From: Saccharothrix longispora
GTDB lineage: Bacteria > Actinomycetota > Actinomycetes > Mycobacteriales > Pseudonocardiaceae
DNA length: 64,000 bases
NCBI RefSeq assembly: GCF_030852425.1
Contig: NZ_NSDM01000005.1
Span: 124,338-188,337, forward strand
Direction: 5' to 3'
The translations under genes were made by a program, and so were the position numbers. A model generated the notes under the pieces. It was not told where the DNA came from, did no database searches, and was given only the letters and a program-made list of their open reading frames with translations. The first letter of the stretch is position 1; each line of letters starts with the position of its first letter. This document shows, in pieces, positions 1-12,769 of this stretch.

Positions 1-687
1 CGCCGTGCCACCGCTCCGGTCCAGCGCGACGACGATGCGGCCGAGCAGCCGCGACACCCACCCGCACTGGGTGCGCAGGCCCGGGTCGTCCAGGTCCTCC
101 TCGCCGCACGCGACCTCCAGCACCCCCAGCCGCGCCACGCCGTCCAGCAGCGGCACCCACAGCCGCGGCCCCGCCTCGCCGCGCGAGGGCACCGGCCGGC
201 CGGTGCGGTAGGCCCGACCGGCGGGCGTCGTGCGCACGTCCAGCGCCGGACCGCCGTCCGCCGGCCCGCGCAGGCGGCGCTGCCCGCGGTCGACCAGGTG
301 CACGGTGATCCCCACGCCGAGGACCCGGCCCGCCACGTCGGCGAGGGCGTCGACCCGGTCGGGGGACGCGGTCTCGGCGGCGTGGAGGAGGGAGACCAGG
401 GCGGCCAGGGGCCTGCTGCGCGGCTCGGGGTCGCGCACCTCGCGGCTGTAGGGCACCTGGTTGACCCGGGCGAGTTCGTCGAGCCGCTCGTTGACGACGT
501 GCGCCAGGACGTCCCGCTCGACGGCGGGCAGGTTCATCAGGCCGCTGAGGTACGCCTCGACCTCGGTGATCCCGATGTCGCCGCCCAGCGAGAAGTACCG
601 CATCCACAGGTCTTCCAGCGGCATCTCGGCACGCCGCACCGCACGGGCGAGCGCCTGGCGCTGGTGGTCGTGCCGGTCGGAGAGCAC
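1..687 (-). CDS. GAF-domain regulatory protein, C-terminus beyond left edge
   Basis: Only the first 229 or so residues are visible; the frame is open to position 1. The N-terminal ~80 residues form a helical module seen at the front of actinobacterial GAF/PP2C proteins (it includes LEDLWMRYFSLGG and a helix ending in HVVNERLDELARV). A GAF-like sensor domain follows, ending in RLLGRIVVALDR at the edge. I chose GTG at 687 because a G-rich ribosome site lies just upstream; ATG at 735 is also in frame. A SpoIIE/PP2C domain might follow past the edge, but that is a guess from family architecture. It diverges from the glycosyltransferase at 997. Confidence 0.6.
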   Translation of the reverse strand, partial: MLSDRHDHQRQALARAVRRAEMPLEDLWMRYFSLGGDIGITEVEAYLSGLMNLPAVERDVLAHVVNERLDELARVNQVPYSREVRDPEPRSRPLAALVSLLHAAETASPDRVDALADVAGRVLGVGITVHLVDRGQRRLRGPADGGPALDVRTTPAGRAYRTGRPVPSRGEAGPRLWVPLLDGVARLGVLEVACGEEDLDDPGLRTQCGWVSRLLGRIVVALDRSGGTA

Positions 688-996
688 GCGGCGCTCAGCC
701 CCCCGCCCACGGCAGGGCTGCCCGCGCGGGAACATCCCGCGCGGGGGCCGCGGTCTCGCGGGGAGGGCCGGTCACCGCAGCGGGCACCGCGCCCGGCCTT
801 CCCCGCTGGAACAGGTCGTGCGGCACTGCATCACCTCGCGCTCACCGGTTCGGTGGTTCCCGATGCGCGTCGATCCCAAACCTCCCAGCGTGGTGGGGTT
901 CCGGTGGCGCTGGTGGAGTGGTGTGACTACGGTGAGAGACGTGGGTTGAGAGCACAGCCTGCTCCGAGAGGGCCTTCGGGCCTCGCAGGAGAGGTT
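688..996. other. Intergenic region between divergent genes
   Basis: 309 bases between the GAF gene and the glycosyltransferase. I find no convincing gene, promoter hexamer pair or tRNA. A short imperfect stem-loop (around 969-985) precedes the strong ribosome site GCAGGAGAGG of the downstream gene and could be a leader structure, but the stem has a G-G mismatch. Confidence 0.4.
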
Positions 997-2292
997 GTGT
1001 CGACACGTGAGTCGTCCTTGTCCCCAGGAACCAGTGCAGCGCGCCCGGTCATCGCGAGGGGTGCGGACGCCGTGAGGATCGCGATGGTGTCGATCGACGC
1101 CAACCCGCTCTCCACCGCCGCAGCCGGCCCCGTCGAGGATTCGGCCGTGCGCGTCGCCGACCTGTCGGCCGCGCTGACCGCACTCGGCCACGACGTCGTG
1201 GTGCACGCGCGGCGGGACTCCGCCGACGCGCCCGAGCTGGTGCCGACCCGGTACGGCTACACGGTGTTCCAGGTGCACGCCGGGCCACCGGACGCCGCCG
1301 CCGACCTCGACGCGTTCACCCGTGCCCTGCACGCCCGCTGGTCGGTCGACCGGCCGGACGTCGTGCACGCCCACGGGTGGACCGCGGGCCTGGCCTCAGT
1401 ACTGGCCGCCAGGCGCCTCGACGTGCCCGTGGTGCAGAGCTTCCACGGCCTGGGCGTCCTCCGGCAACGCCTGGGCGCGCCGGTCGAGAGCCGTCGCGTC
1501 AGCACCGAGCGCCTGGTCGCCCGCGAGGTCGCGGGGGTGCTGGCCGCGCACACCGACGAGCTGGAGGACCTGGTGCACGCGGGCGTGCCCAGGCCCCGGG
1601 TGACCGTCGTGCCCCACGGCGTGGACGTCGAGAGGTTCGCCCCGGAGGGACCGGCCGCGGGCAGGCGGCTGCCCCGGCGCGTGCTGTCGGTGGCCGACCT
1701 GCGCCCCGGCGACGGGGTCGACGACGTGATCACCGCGCTGCGCGGGATGCCGGACACCGAACTCGTCGTCGTGGGCCGCTCCATCGGCAGCCGCGCGGAC
1801 CTGGCGGCACGGGTCGAGCAGGTGCGGGCGCACGCGGCCCGGTGCGGCGCGGCCGACCGCGTGCGCCTGGTCGGCCCGGTGCCCCGCGCCGCGTTCCCGG
1901 CGCTGCTGCGCTCGGCGGACGTGCTGGCCACCGTGCCGGACGAGGCGACCGGCACCGGCGTCGCGCTGGAGGCGATGACGTGCGGTGTGCCGGTCGTCGC
2001 CACCCCCGGCGGTGGCCTGGCCGACGTGGTCGTGGACGGCGTCACGGGTCTGCTCGTCCCGCACGCCGACACCAGGGCGCTCGCCCACGCCCTGCGCCCG
2101 CTGCTGGCCGACCACGCCCGCCGGGACGCCTACGGGACGGCGGGCGCGGACCGCGTCGCGTCCCGCTACGCCATGGCCCGCGTCGCGCAGGACACCGAGC
2201 GCGCCTACCTGCGGGTCACCGGCGGGGACGAGGTCGTGCCGCACCCGGAGGAGGGCGTGGACGCGCCCGCGTCCCAGCAGCTCCAGGCCTAG
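997..2292 (+). CDS. GT4-family glycosyltransferase
   Basis: 431 residues with a two-Rossmann GT-B fold. The N-terminal half carries DVVHAHGWTAG and the acceptor-side region; the C-terminal half has VVPHGVDVERFAP and the donor-binding E-x7-E segment (DEATGTGVALEAMTCGVPVV, then the G-rich ATPGGGLADVV). This is the normal retaining GT4 pattern of MshA or mannosyltransferase type, using a nucleotide-sugar donor; the acceptor cannot be told. GTG at 997 is preferred because AGGAGAG lies directly upstream; GTG 1072 or ATG 1084 would give a start nearer the conserved core. Probably cytoplasmic, membrane-associated. It stands alone, with DUF3040 convergent downstream. Confidence 0.85.
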   Translation: MSTRESSLSPGTSAARPVIARGADAVRIAMVSIDANPLSTAAAGPVEDSAVRVADLSAALTALGHDVVVHARRDSADAPELVPTRYGYTVFQVHAGPPDAAADLDAFTRALHARWSVDRPDVVHAHGWTAGLASVLAARRLDVPVVQSFHGLGVLRQRLGAPVESRRVSTERLVAREVAGVLAAHTDELEDLVHAGVPRPRVTVVPHGVDVERFAPEGPAAGRRLPRRVLSVADLRPGDGVDDVITALRGMPDTELVVVGRSIGSRADLAARVEQVRAHAARCGAADRVRLVGPVPRAAFPALLRSADVLATVPDEATGTGVALEAMTCGVPVVATPGGGLADVVVDGVTGLLVPHADTRALAHALRPLLADHARRDAYGTAGADRVASRYAMARVAQDTERAYLRVTGGDEVVPHPEEGVDAPASQQLQA

Positions 2293-2303
2293 GACGGTCC
2301 CGC

Positions 2304-2579
2304 TCACCCGTCGCGCCCGCGGTCGGCGCGACGGGTGACGTGCAGGCAGGCGCCGACCATGAGCAGCAGCAGGCCCGCGAACACCAGCGGCAGCGCCAGC
2401 AGCAGCCCCAGGACCACGAACTCCACGCCCAGGCACACCAGGCCCGCGAGGAAGCACCGTCGGTGCGTCAGCGGCACCCGGACCGGGCGGCCCGCCAGCA
2501 GCGCGGCCAACCGCGGGTCGCTCCTCTCCAGGCGTCGCTCGATCCCGCGGAGCTGCCCCTGCACGTAGCGCGCGTCCAC
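2304..2579 (-). CDS. DUF3040 small membrane protein
   Basis: 91 residues. The N-terminal half is soluble and charged (GQLRGIERRLERSDPRLAALL), the hallmark of DUF3040. Two adjacent transmembrane helices follow (FLAGLVCLGVEFVVLGLLLA and LPLVFAGLLLLMVGA). GTG start with GGGAGG 5 nt upstream. The family is widespread in actinomycetes and has no established function. It is convergent with the glycosyltransferase, with only 11 bases between stops. Confidence 0.8.
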   Translation of the reverse strand: MDARYVQGQLRGIERRLERSDPRLAALLAGRPVRVPLTHRRCFLAGLVCLGVEFVVLGLLLALPLVFAGLLLLMVGACLHVTRRADRGRDG

Positions 2580-2736
2580 ACCGACCTCCCGATGGCCTCC
2601 GGTCTCGCCTACCCGTTCCGGCGACTCCGATGCCGGGCCTCACCCGTCGGTGTCCGCCCGGAGCGGCGCCGGGGACTGGCTTGGGCGACGTGGCGAGCGG
2701 GTAGTCCCTGATTCACCCGAGTGCGGAGGCGACGAC

Positions 2737-3474
2737 ATGACCGGAGCCGAGTCGCAGGGCGACCGGCCTGCGGACCTGGTGGGAACGCGGCACGACCTGG
2801 CGGTGCGCCTGAGCGAGGTGGCCCAGGTGCTCCAGACGCAGCGCGGCTCGCAGGAGACGCTGGACGAGATCGTGCGCGCCGCGATCGACACCATCCCGGG
2901 CGCGTGGCACGCCGGGGTGATGACCGTCGTCGGCAAGCGGGAGATCAGGACGGTGTCGGGCACCGGCGACGTCGTGTTCGACGTGGACCGCATCCAGTAC
3001 GAGACCGGCGAGGGACCGTGCCTGACCGCCTTGTTCCAGGAGAAGGTGGTCAGCGTGCCGGACCTCGGCGACGAGTCGCGCTGGCCGGTCTTCGGGTCCC
3101 GCGCCGAGGCGCTCGGCGTGTCCAGCATGCTGTCGTTCCAGCTGTACGTGCACGACGACGACCTGGGTGCCCTCAACCTCTACTCCCCCGACGTGCGGGG
3201 TTTCGACGAGGAGTCGTGGCACGTCGGCGTGCTGTTCGCCAGCCACGCCGCCGTGGCGCTGGCCGATGCGCGCCGGGAGGACCACCTGACCGAGGCCGTC
3301 CACACCCGCGACCTGATCGGGCAGGCCAAGGGAATCCTGATGGAGCGCCACAAGCTGAGCGCCGACCAGGCGTTCTCCGTGCTCGTGCGGGTCAGCCAGC
3401 AGGGCAACACCAAGCTGCGCGACCTGGCTCAGCACCTGGTGGAGACCGGCCGGCTGACGCCCACGCCCTCGTAG
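2737..3474 (+). CDS. GAF-ANTAR transcription antitermination regulator
   Basis: 245 residues. A GAF sensor domain (about residues 25-170, including YETGEGPCLTALF and GALNLYS) is followed by an ANTAR RNA-binding domain (about 180-240, with IGQAKGILMERHKLSADQAF). ANTAR proteins bind paired hairpins in nascent RNA and stop termination; the ligand of this GAF domain is unknown. ATG 2737 follows GGAGG. The downstream region contains a short GC hairpin only. It stands alone and its RNA target is not obvious nearby. One of two ANTAR proteins in the window. Confidence 0.88.
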   Translation: MTGAESQGDRPADLVGTRHDLAVRLSEVAQVLQTQRGSQETLDEIVRAAIDTIPGAWHAGVMTVVGKREIRTVSGTGDVVFDVDRIQYETGEGPCLTALFQEKVVSVPDLGDESRWPVFGSRAEALGVSSMLSFQLYVHDDDLGALNLYSPDVRGFDEESWHVGVLFASHAAVALADARREDHLTEAVHTRDLIGQAKGILMERHKLSADQAFSVLVRVSQQGNTKLRDLAQHLVETGRLTPTPS

Positions 3475-3490
3475 GCCGGGCCCCGCGGGG

Positions 3491-4171
3491 TCAGCCGCCC
3501 ACTCGGGACAGGTGCGCGAGGAGGCCGCGGCGCGCGGAGTCGACGTGCTCCTCCGCGACGCGGGCGAGCGTCTCCGCGTCGCCGGCGCGCAGCAGGGCCA
3601 CCAGCTCGCGGTGCTCGGCGACGACCCGTGCGCGGTAGTGCGCGTGACCGAGGGCGATCCGGCGGAGCTGGAACAGGCGCACCTGGGAGCGGACGGCGTG
3701 CCACGCCCGGGTGAGCCTGCGGTTGCCCGCGGCGGCGTAGACCGCGTCGTGGAACGCGATGTCCAGGGCGAGCAGGCGCGGGCCGTCACCGCCGTCGGCG
3801 AGTTCGTCCGCCATGGCGTCGACCAGCCGGTCGAGCGCCGCCAGTTCGTCCGCGGTCGCCCGGCGCAGCGCGGTCGTCGCGGCGAGCCGGTCGAGCGCGG
3901 CGCGCACCGTGTAGACCTCCTCGACGTCCTCGGCGGTCACCTCGACCACCGTGGTGCCGCGGTGCCACGCGCTGCGCACCAGTCCCTCGCGCTCCAGCAG
4001 GGCCAGCCCTTCCCGCACCGAACCGCGGCTGACCTCCAGCGACGCGGCCAGCTCGACCTCGCGCAGCGGCGCGCCCGGCGGGAAGTGGCCGGCGAAGATG
4101 GCGTCCCGGATGCGGTCGGCGGACTCCTCCGCGAGGCCGCGCCGGGCCGCCCTGGGCAACGGGTTGCTCAT
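3491..4171 (-). CDS. GntR-family (FadR/FCD subgroup) regulator
   Basis: 226 residues. N-terminal winged helix-turn-helix (about 15-80: IRDAIFAGHFPPGAPLREVE, then SRGSVREGLALLEREGLV) and an all-helical FCD effector domain whose metal-binding Asp/His pattern is present (DIAFHDAVYAAAGN and EHRELVALL). Such regulators sense small organic acids or sugar acids. It diverges from the VOC-SDR pair at 4243, so it probably controls that pair and itself. An alternative ATG at 4195 adds 8 residues (MSECQHCT). I see no convincing operator in the 71-base gap. Confidence 0.85.
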   Translation of the reverse strand: MSNPLPRAARRGLAEESADRIRDAIFAGHFPPGAPLREVELAASLEVSRGSVREGLALLEREGLVRSAWHRGTTVVEVTAEDVEEVYTVRAALDRLAATTALRRATADELAALDRLVDAMADELADGGDGPRLLALDIAFHDAVYAAAGNRRLTRAWHAVRSQVRLFQLRRIALGHAHYRARVVAEHRELVALLRAGDAETLARVAEEHVDSARRGLLAHLSRVGG

Positions 4172-4242
4172 GGTGCAATGTTGACATTCGGACATCGTTC
4201 GGTCCACCGTGGGGTGCACACCCGCCTCCCAAGGAGTTGTCG

Positions 4243-4665
4243 ATGACCACCCGTCCCGCCTTCCACCTGGCCATCCCCGTCGACGACCTCGACCGGGCAC
4301 GCGCGTTCTACGGCGGCGTGCTCGGCCTCGCCGAGGGGCGCTCGGCCGACGCCTGGGTCGACTGGGACTTCCACGGGCACCAGGTCGTGACCCACGTCGT
4401 GCCCGGTGGGCGCGCGCCTCGGGCCCACAACCCGGTCGACGGCCACGACGTGCCGGTGCCGCACTTCGGCCTGCTGCTCACCGTCGACGGCTTCCACGAA
4501 CTCGCCGACCGGTTGCGCGCGGCGCGCACGGAGTTCGTGATCGAGCCCTACCTGCGGTTCGCGGGCGAGCCGGGCGAGCAGTGGACGATGTTCCTGCTCG
4601 ACCCGGCGGGCAACGCGCTGGAGTTCAAGGCGTTCCGGGACGAGTCGCAGGTGTTCGCCCAGTGA
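4243..4665 (+). CDS. VOC/glyoxalase-fold protein
   Basis: 140 residues with the paired beta-alpha-beta-beta-beta modules of the vicinal oxygen chelate superfamily. The N-terminal FHLAIPVDDLDRARAFYGGV and the C-terminal FLLDPAGNALEFKAF supply the usual His and Glu metal ligands. It resembles small glyoxalase/bleomycin-resistance or extradiol-dioxygenase-like proteins; substrate unknown. ATG 4243 sits 6 nt after AAGGAG; a TTG six bases earlier directly abuts the ribosome site and is rejected. It overlaps the SDR gene by 4 bases, so the two are translationally coupled and are probably one catabolic unit under the divergent GntR regulator. Confidence 0.83.
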   Translation: MTTRPAFHLAIPVDDLDRARAFYGGVLGLAEGRSADAWVDWDFHGHQVVTHVVPGGRAPRAHNPVDGHDVPVPHFGLLLTVDGFHELADRLRAARTEFVIEPYLRFAGEPGEQWTMFLLDPAGNALEFKAFRDESQVFAQ

Positions 4666-5423
4666 GGGGCGTGCTGGTCACCGGGGCGTCACGGGGCATC
4701 GGCCGGGCGACGGCCGCCGCGTTCGCCCGGCGGGGCGACCGCGTGGCCGTGCACTTCGCCCACGACCGCGCCGCCGCCGAGGAGACCCTGGCCTCGCTGC
4801 CCGGGGAGGGGCACGTGCTGGTCCCCGGCGACCTCGCCGACCCCGCCGAGGCCCAGCGGGTCGCCGAGGTCGCCGGGCGTGCGTTGGGCGGCGTCGACGT
4901 GCTGGTGAACAACGCCGGGGTGGCCCCGTCCGCGGAGACCGCGCACCCCGTCACGTCGGTGTCCTACGAGCACTGGCAGCGGGTGTGGCGGCGGACGCTG
5001 GACGTGAACCTGCTGGGTGCGGCCAACCTGACCTACTGGGTGGCCAACCACCTCGTCGGCCGCGGCGTGCCGGGCCGCATCGTCAACGTGGGCTCGCGCG
5101 GTGCGTTCCGCGGTGAACCGGACGACCCGGCGTACGGGGCGAGCAAGGCGGCGCTGCACTCGTTCGGCCAGTCCCTCGCGCTCGCCCTGGCGCCGCACGG
5201 CATCTCGGTCGCCTCGGTCGCGCCGGGCTTCATCGCCACCGACCGCCAGGCGCACAAGCTCAGCGGTGCGACGGGAGACCTGACCCGCGCGCAGAGCCCG
5301 TTCAACCGGGTGGGCACCCCCGACGAGGTGGCCGCCGCCATCCTCTACCTGGCGTCCCCCGAGGCGACCTGGGCCTCGGGCACCATCCTCGACCTGAACG
5401 GCGCCTCCCACCTCCGCACCTGA
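4662..5423 (+). CDS. Short-chain dehydrogenase/reductase (SDR), 3-oxoacyl-ACP reductase-like
   Basis: 253 residues, a classical SDR. It has the cofactor motif TGASRGIG near the N-terminus, NNAGV, the catalytic Ser (VGSRGAF region), YGASK with catalytic Tyr and Lys, and the family C-terminus (SGTILDLNG). An Arg-rich early region suggests NADP(H). GTG start in a GTGA overlap with the VOC gene. Expected to oxidise or reduce a secondary alcohol or ketone in the same pathway; the substrate cannot be read from sequence. Confidence 0.87.
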   Translation: MRGVLVTGASRGIGRATAAAFARRGDRVAVHFAHDRAAAEETLASLPGEGHVLVPGDLADPAEAQRVAEVAGRALGGVDVLVNNAGVAPSAETAHPVTSVSYEHWQRVWRRTLDVNLLGAANLTYWVANHLVGRGVPGRIVNVGSRGAFRGEPDDPAYGASKAALHSFGQSLALALAPHGISVASVAPGFIATDRQAHKLSGATGDLTRAQSPFNRVGTPDEVAAAILYLASPEATWASGTILDLNGASHLRT

Positions 5424-5440
5424 CCGCGAGAGTCCACCCC

Positions 5441-5618
5441 CCAGGTCGCGCGAGTCGTACGTCCAGGTCGCGCGAGTCGTACGTCCAGGCCCTCTGAGTT
5501 CTACGTTCAGGACCTGTGTTCTTTACTCGCGAGTGAAGAACACACAGGTCCTGAACGTTGGACTCTCGCGACCTGGACGTACGACTCGCGCGACCTCAAC
5601 GTACGACTCGCGGGTGGG
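5441..5618. repeat. 22-bp-period inverted repeat array between convergent genes
   Basis: Three 22-bp units on the left (5454-5475, 5476-5497, 5498-5519) and three on the right in opposite orientation (5542-5563, 5564-5585, 5586-5607) flank a 22-bp near-palindromic centre (5520-5541, TTTACTCGCGAGTGAA core). The best unit reads GTCGTACGTCCAGG followed by TCGCGCGA. Both arms end in GTTCAGGACCTGTGT next to the centre. The same unit recurs at 63379-63466. It lies between the convergent stops of the SDR and PP2C genes and could fold into a long cruciform, so it may also end transcription both ways. Confidence 0.85.
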
Positions 5619-7991
5619 TCAGGTCAGTTGGATGCCCACCACGCAGGTGTCGTCGTCGGTGTCGGCGCGGCTGTGGGCCAGCAGGTGGTCCAGGCGGTCG
5701 TCCAGGGAGGCGACCTCGGCGGCGCAGTCGGTCAGCAGGTGGTCCAGGCACTCGTCGAGGTCGGTGTCGCGCCGCTCGATCAGGCCGTCGGTGTAGAGCA
5801 GCAGGGTGTCCTCGGACCGCAGCACCAGCTCGCCCTCCTCGTACTCGGCCTCCGAGATGGCACCGAGCATGATCCCCCGCAACGTCGACAGCGCGAACGG
5901 CTGCCCGTCGCGGATCAGCACGGGTGGCGGGTGGCCGGCACGGGCCCAGCGCAGCACGCGGGTGTCCGGTTCGTACAGCGCGCACACCGCCGTCGCGAAG
6001 ATGTGGTCGGTGAGGTGGTGGGCCACCAGGTTCAGCCAGCCCAGCAGCTGCGCCGGGCCCGCGCCGGTGGCCGCGAGACCGCGCAACGCGTTGCGCAGCA
6101 CCACCATGCCGGTCGCGCCCTTGATGCCGTGCCCCGTGATGTCCCCCACCGACACCAGCACCTGCTTGGACGGCAGCACGACCGCGTCGTACCAGTCGCC
6201 GCCGACGAGGTGCTCCTGCTCGGCCGGGCGGTAGCGCACGGCGACGCGCAGGTCGAACGCGTCGAACGACGGCGCGGTCAGCGGCATGATCGCCCGCTGG
6301 AGCTGGAGCGCCAACCTGCTCTGCTCGGCCGCGTGCTGCTCGGTGTGCGCCAACCGGTCGCGGGTGGCCGACAGCGCCACCTCGGTCCAGTGCTGCGCCG
6401 ACACGTCCTGGTACGCGCCGCGCACCGCGAGCAGCCGGTCCCCGAGGTCGTCGACCACCGGTTCGGCGATGACCCTGATGTGGCGCACGATCCCGTCGTG
6501 CCGCTGGAACCGGAACGCCGCCGAGCCGGGCCGCCGGTAGTGCAGCACGGTGCGCAGGAACCGCGTGATGGTCGCGGTGTCGTCGGGGTGGCAGTGGTCG
6601 GGCAGCGCGGACAGCGGCACCGGGTCGTCGGCCGGTTCCAGGCCGTAGAGGGCGAACAGCTGGCTGTTCCACGTGATCCGCCCGCCGACCTCCTCCTCGA
6701 ACCCGCCGATCCGGCCGAGGCGCTGGGCGTGGTGCAGCAGGTCGGCCAGCCGGGTGGTCTCGTCCTCGACCCGCCACACGACGAGCACCCGGTCGCCGTG
6801 CCGCGTGATGCCGATCTCGGCGACCGCGGTGAGCGGCACCTGGTCGACGAGGGCGGTGAGCGCCATGCGCTCGGCGCGGAACGGCTCGCCGGTGGCGTGC
6901 ACCCGCTCGACCTTGTCGAACAGCGCGCCCTCCCCGGCGGCCAGCGGGTACGCCTCCAGCAGCAGCATCCCGGTCACCGCGCCGCGCGGCCGGCCGGCGA
7001 GGTCCACGAACCGGGTGTTGGCGTGGTGGATGCGGAAGTCGGCCAGTTCGCCGGTCGGCGACAGGTGCGGTCGCAGCACGAACGCCGCGTCGAGCAGGGT
7101 GTCGGCGAGGTCGACCAGCTCGTCCGCGACCGGCTCGCCGTACTCGGCGGGCGGTGTGGTGTCCAGGGTGTGCGCGCACAGCTCGGCCAGCGCCTCCACC
7201 TGCCGCCGGATCTGCGGCGGCTGCGGCGGCAGGGGGCGCGGCCAGCAGATCTCCAGCACGCCGACGACCCGGCCGCCGGACTCGGCGGGGGCGGTGACCC
7301 GCGCGCCGGTCAGGTCGCGGCCGCCGATCGACGGCAGGCCGGACTCGCCCAGGTCCGCCAGCCACACCGCCGACCGCTCGTTCAGCGCGCGGCGCGCGGG
7401 CGTGGCGACGCCGGGCGGCACGTGGTGCCAGCGCCTGGCCTCGTCGGGCGCGAACCCGGCCGAGCCCCTCAGGGTCAGCGACGCGTCCATCGCGACCGAC
7501 CAGACCGCGATGGCCGTCGCCCCCAGCGGCGCCAGGGCGTGCTCGAACAGCGATTCCGCCACGGCCTGCGTGTCGCCCGCCGCCAGCGCGCCGCTCTCCG
7601 CCGTGCGCAGGCGGACGGCGGCCGACCGCGCCGGTTCCCGCGCCCCGCCCACGTCCACCCGGTCGCCGAGCAGGTCGTCGGCGGCCTCGGTGAGCCGGTC
7701 GCGCGCCGCCTGGTTGACCACTTCGGCGGCGAACTCCAGCAGCTCGGTGCCGGACTGCTCCGCCAGCAGCGACAGCTGTCGCGACGCCTCGGCGGGGCCG
7801 CACCCCAGCCGCTCCAGCAGGACGCCCTTGGCCATCTCCATGAGCGCGCGCCCGTCGGCCACGGCGTGCGCCTCCCGCACCTCGCGGGACAGGCGCTCGA
7901 CGGTGGCCGCCAACCTGGTCAGGCCGGCGCCGTGACCGGTGGGCGGCGTGATGACCGGTGGTCCGCCGTCGGGCAGTCGGGGTGTGTGCAC
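5619..7991 (-). CDS. ANTAR-GAF-PAS-PP2C (SpoIIE-type) phosphatase
   Basis: 790 residues from GTG 7991 (AGGAG 7 nt upstream). Order: ANTAR-like helical domain (about 24-91, MEMAKGVLLERLGCGPAEAS), GAF (about 120-270), two PAS-like modules (about 300-430 and 440-545; the second ends in the PAC-like GAYQDVSAQHW), then a SpoIIE/PP2C phosphatase domain (about 560-790). The metal-binding motifs are intact: GGDWYDAVVL, GDITGHGIKGA, RAGHPPPVLI, YTDGLIERR. Such proteins dephosphorylate anti-anti-sigma factors in partner-switching cascades. An ANTAR domain at the front is unusual for a phosphatase. It lies downstream of, and is probably co-expressed with, the hybrid kinase. Confidence 0.87.
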   Translation of the reverse strand: MHTPRLPDGGPPVITPPTGHGAGLTRLAATVERLSREVREAHAVADGRALMEMAKGVLLERLGCGPAEASRQLSLLAEQSGTELLEFAAEVVNQAARDRLTEAADDLLGDRVDVGGAREPARSAAVRLRTAESGALAAGDTQAVAESLFEHALAPLGATAIAVWSVAMDASLTLRGSAGFAPDEARRWHHVPPGVATPARRALNERSAVWLADLGESGLPSIGGRDLTGARVTAPAESGGRVVGVLEICWPRPLPPQPPQIRRQVEALAELCAHTLDTTPPAEYGEPVADELVDLADTLLDAAFVLRPHLSPTGELADFRIHHANTRFVDLAGRPRGAVTGMLLLEAYPLAAGEGALFDKVERVHATGEPFRAERMALTALVDQVPLTAVAEIGITRHGDRVLVVWRVEDETTRLADLLHHAQRLGRIGGFEEEVGGRITWNSQLFALYGLEPADDPVPLSALPDHCHPDDTATITRFLRTVLHYRRPGSAAFRFQRHDGIVRHIRVIAEPVVDDLGDRLLAVRGAYQDVSAQHWTEVALSATRDRLAHTEQHAAEQSRLALQLQRAIMPLTAPSFDAFDLRVAVRYRPAEQEHLVGGDWYDAVVLPSKQVLVSVGDITGHGIKGATGMVVLRNALRGLAATGAGPAQLLGWLNLVAHHLTDHIFATAVCALYEPDTRVLRWARAGHPPPVLIRDGQPFALSTLRGIMLGAISEAEYEEGELVLRSEDTLLLYTDGLIERRDTDLDECLDHLLTDCAAEVASLDDRLDHLLAHSRADTDDDTCVVGIQLT

Positions 7992-8044
7992 GCATGGTCT
8001 CCTGTGGGCGTGGGCGGTGGTGGGCCGGAGCGCTGCTCGGGCGG

Positions 8045-12619
<4,575 letters not shown>

Positions 12620-12658
12620 GCCACCCTCGTTCCTCGCCCAACCGGTGCAGAGATGCGA

Positions 12659-12690
12659 CAAGCGCCCGCTCTTGGTTGAACGGGCGCTTG
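12659..12690 (-). terminator. Hairpin upstream of hybrid kinase
   Basis: Perfect 10-bp inverted repeat CAAGCGCCCG / CGGGCGCTTG (arms 12659-12668 and 12681-12690) with a 12-nt loop. It lies between the end of the broken hydrolase (12770) and the kinase start (12619). It may stop transcription from the upstream gene or act in the kinase leader. No U tract follows. Confidence 0.55.
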
Positions 12691-12769
12691 AATCCCGGAC
12701 ACCGTACACGCGACGGGCCGGGGCCGTCGCGCCGCCACGGCGATCCCGGCGAGGTCGGTGACCCGGAGG

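Noticed and set aside
4172-4242. GntR operator and TTGACA promoter in the VOC/GntR gap
   Set aside because: TTGACA at 4181 has no plausible -10 at 16-19 bp, and the ATGT/ACAT ends are too short and too far apart to call an operator.
5441-5618. CRISPR-like array
   Set aside because: The period is 22 bp with no unique spacers, units occur in both orientations and no cas genes are near.
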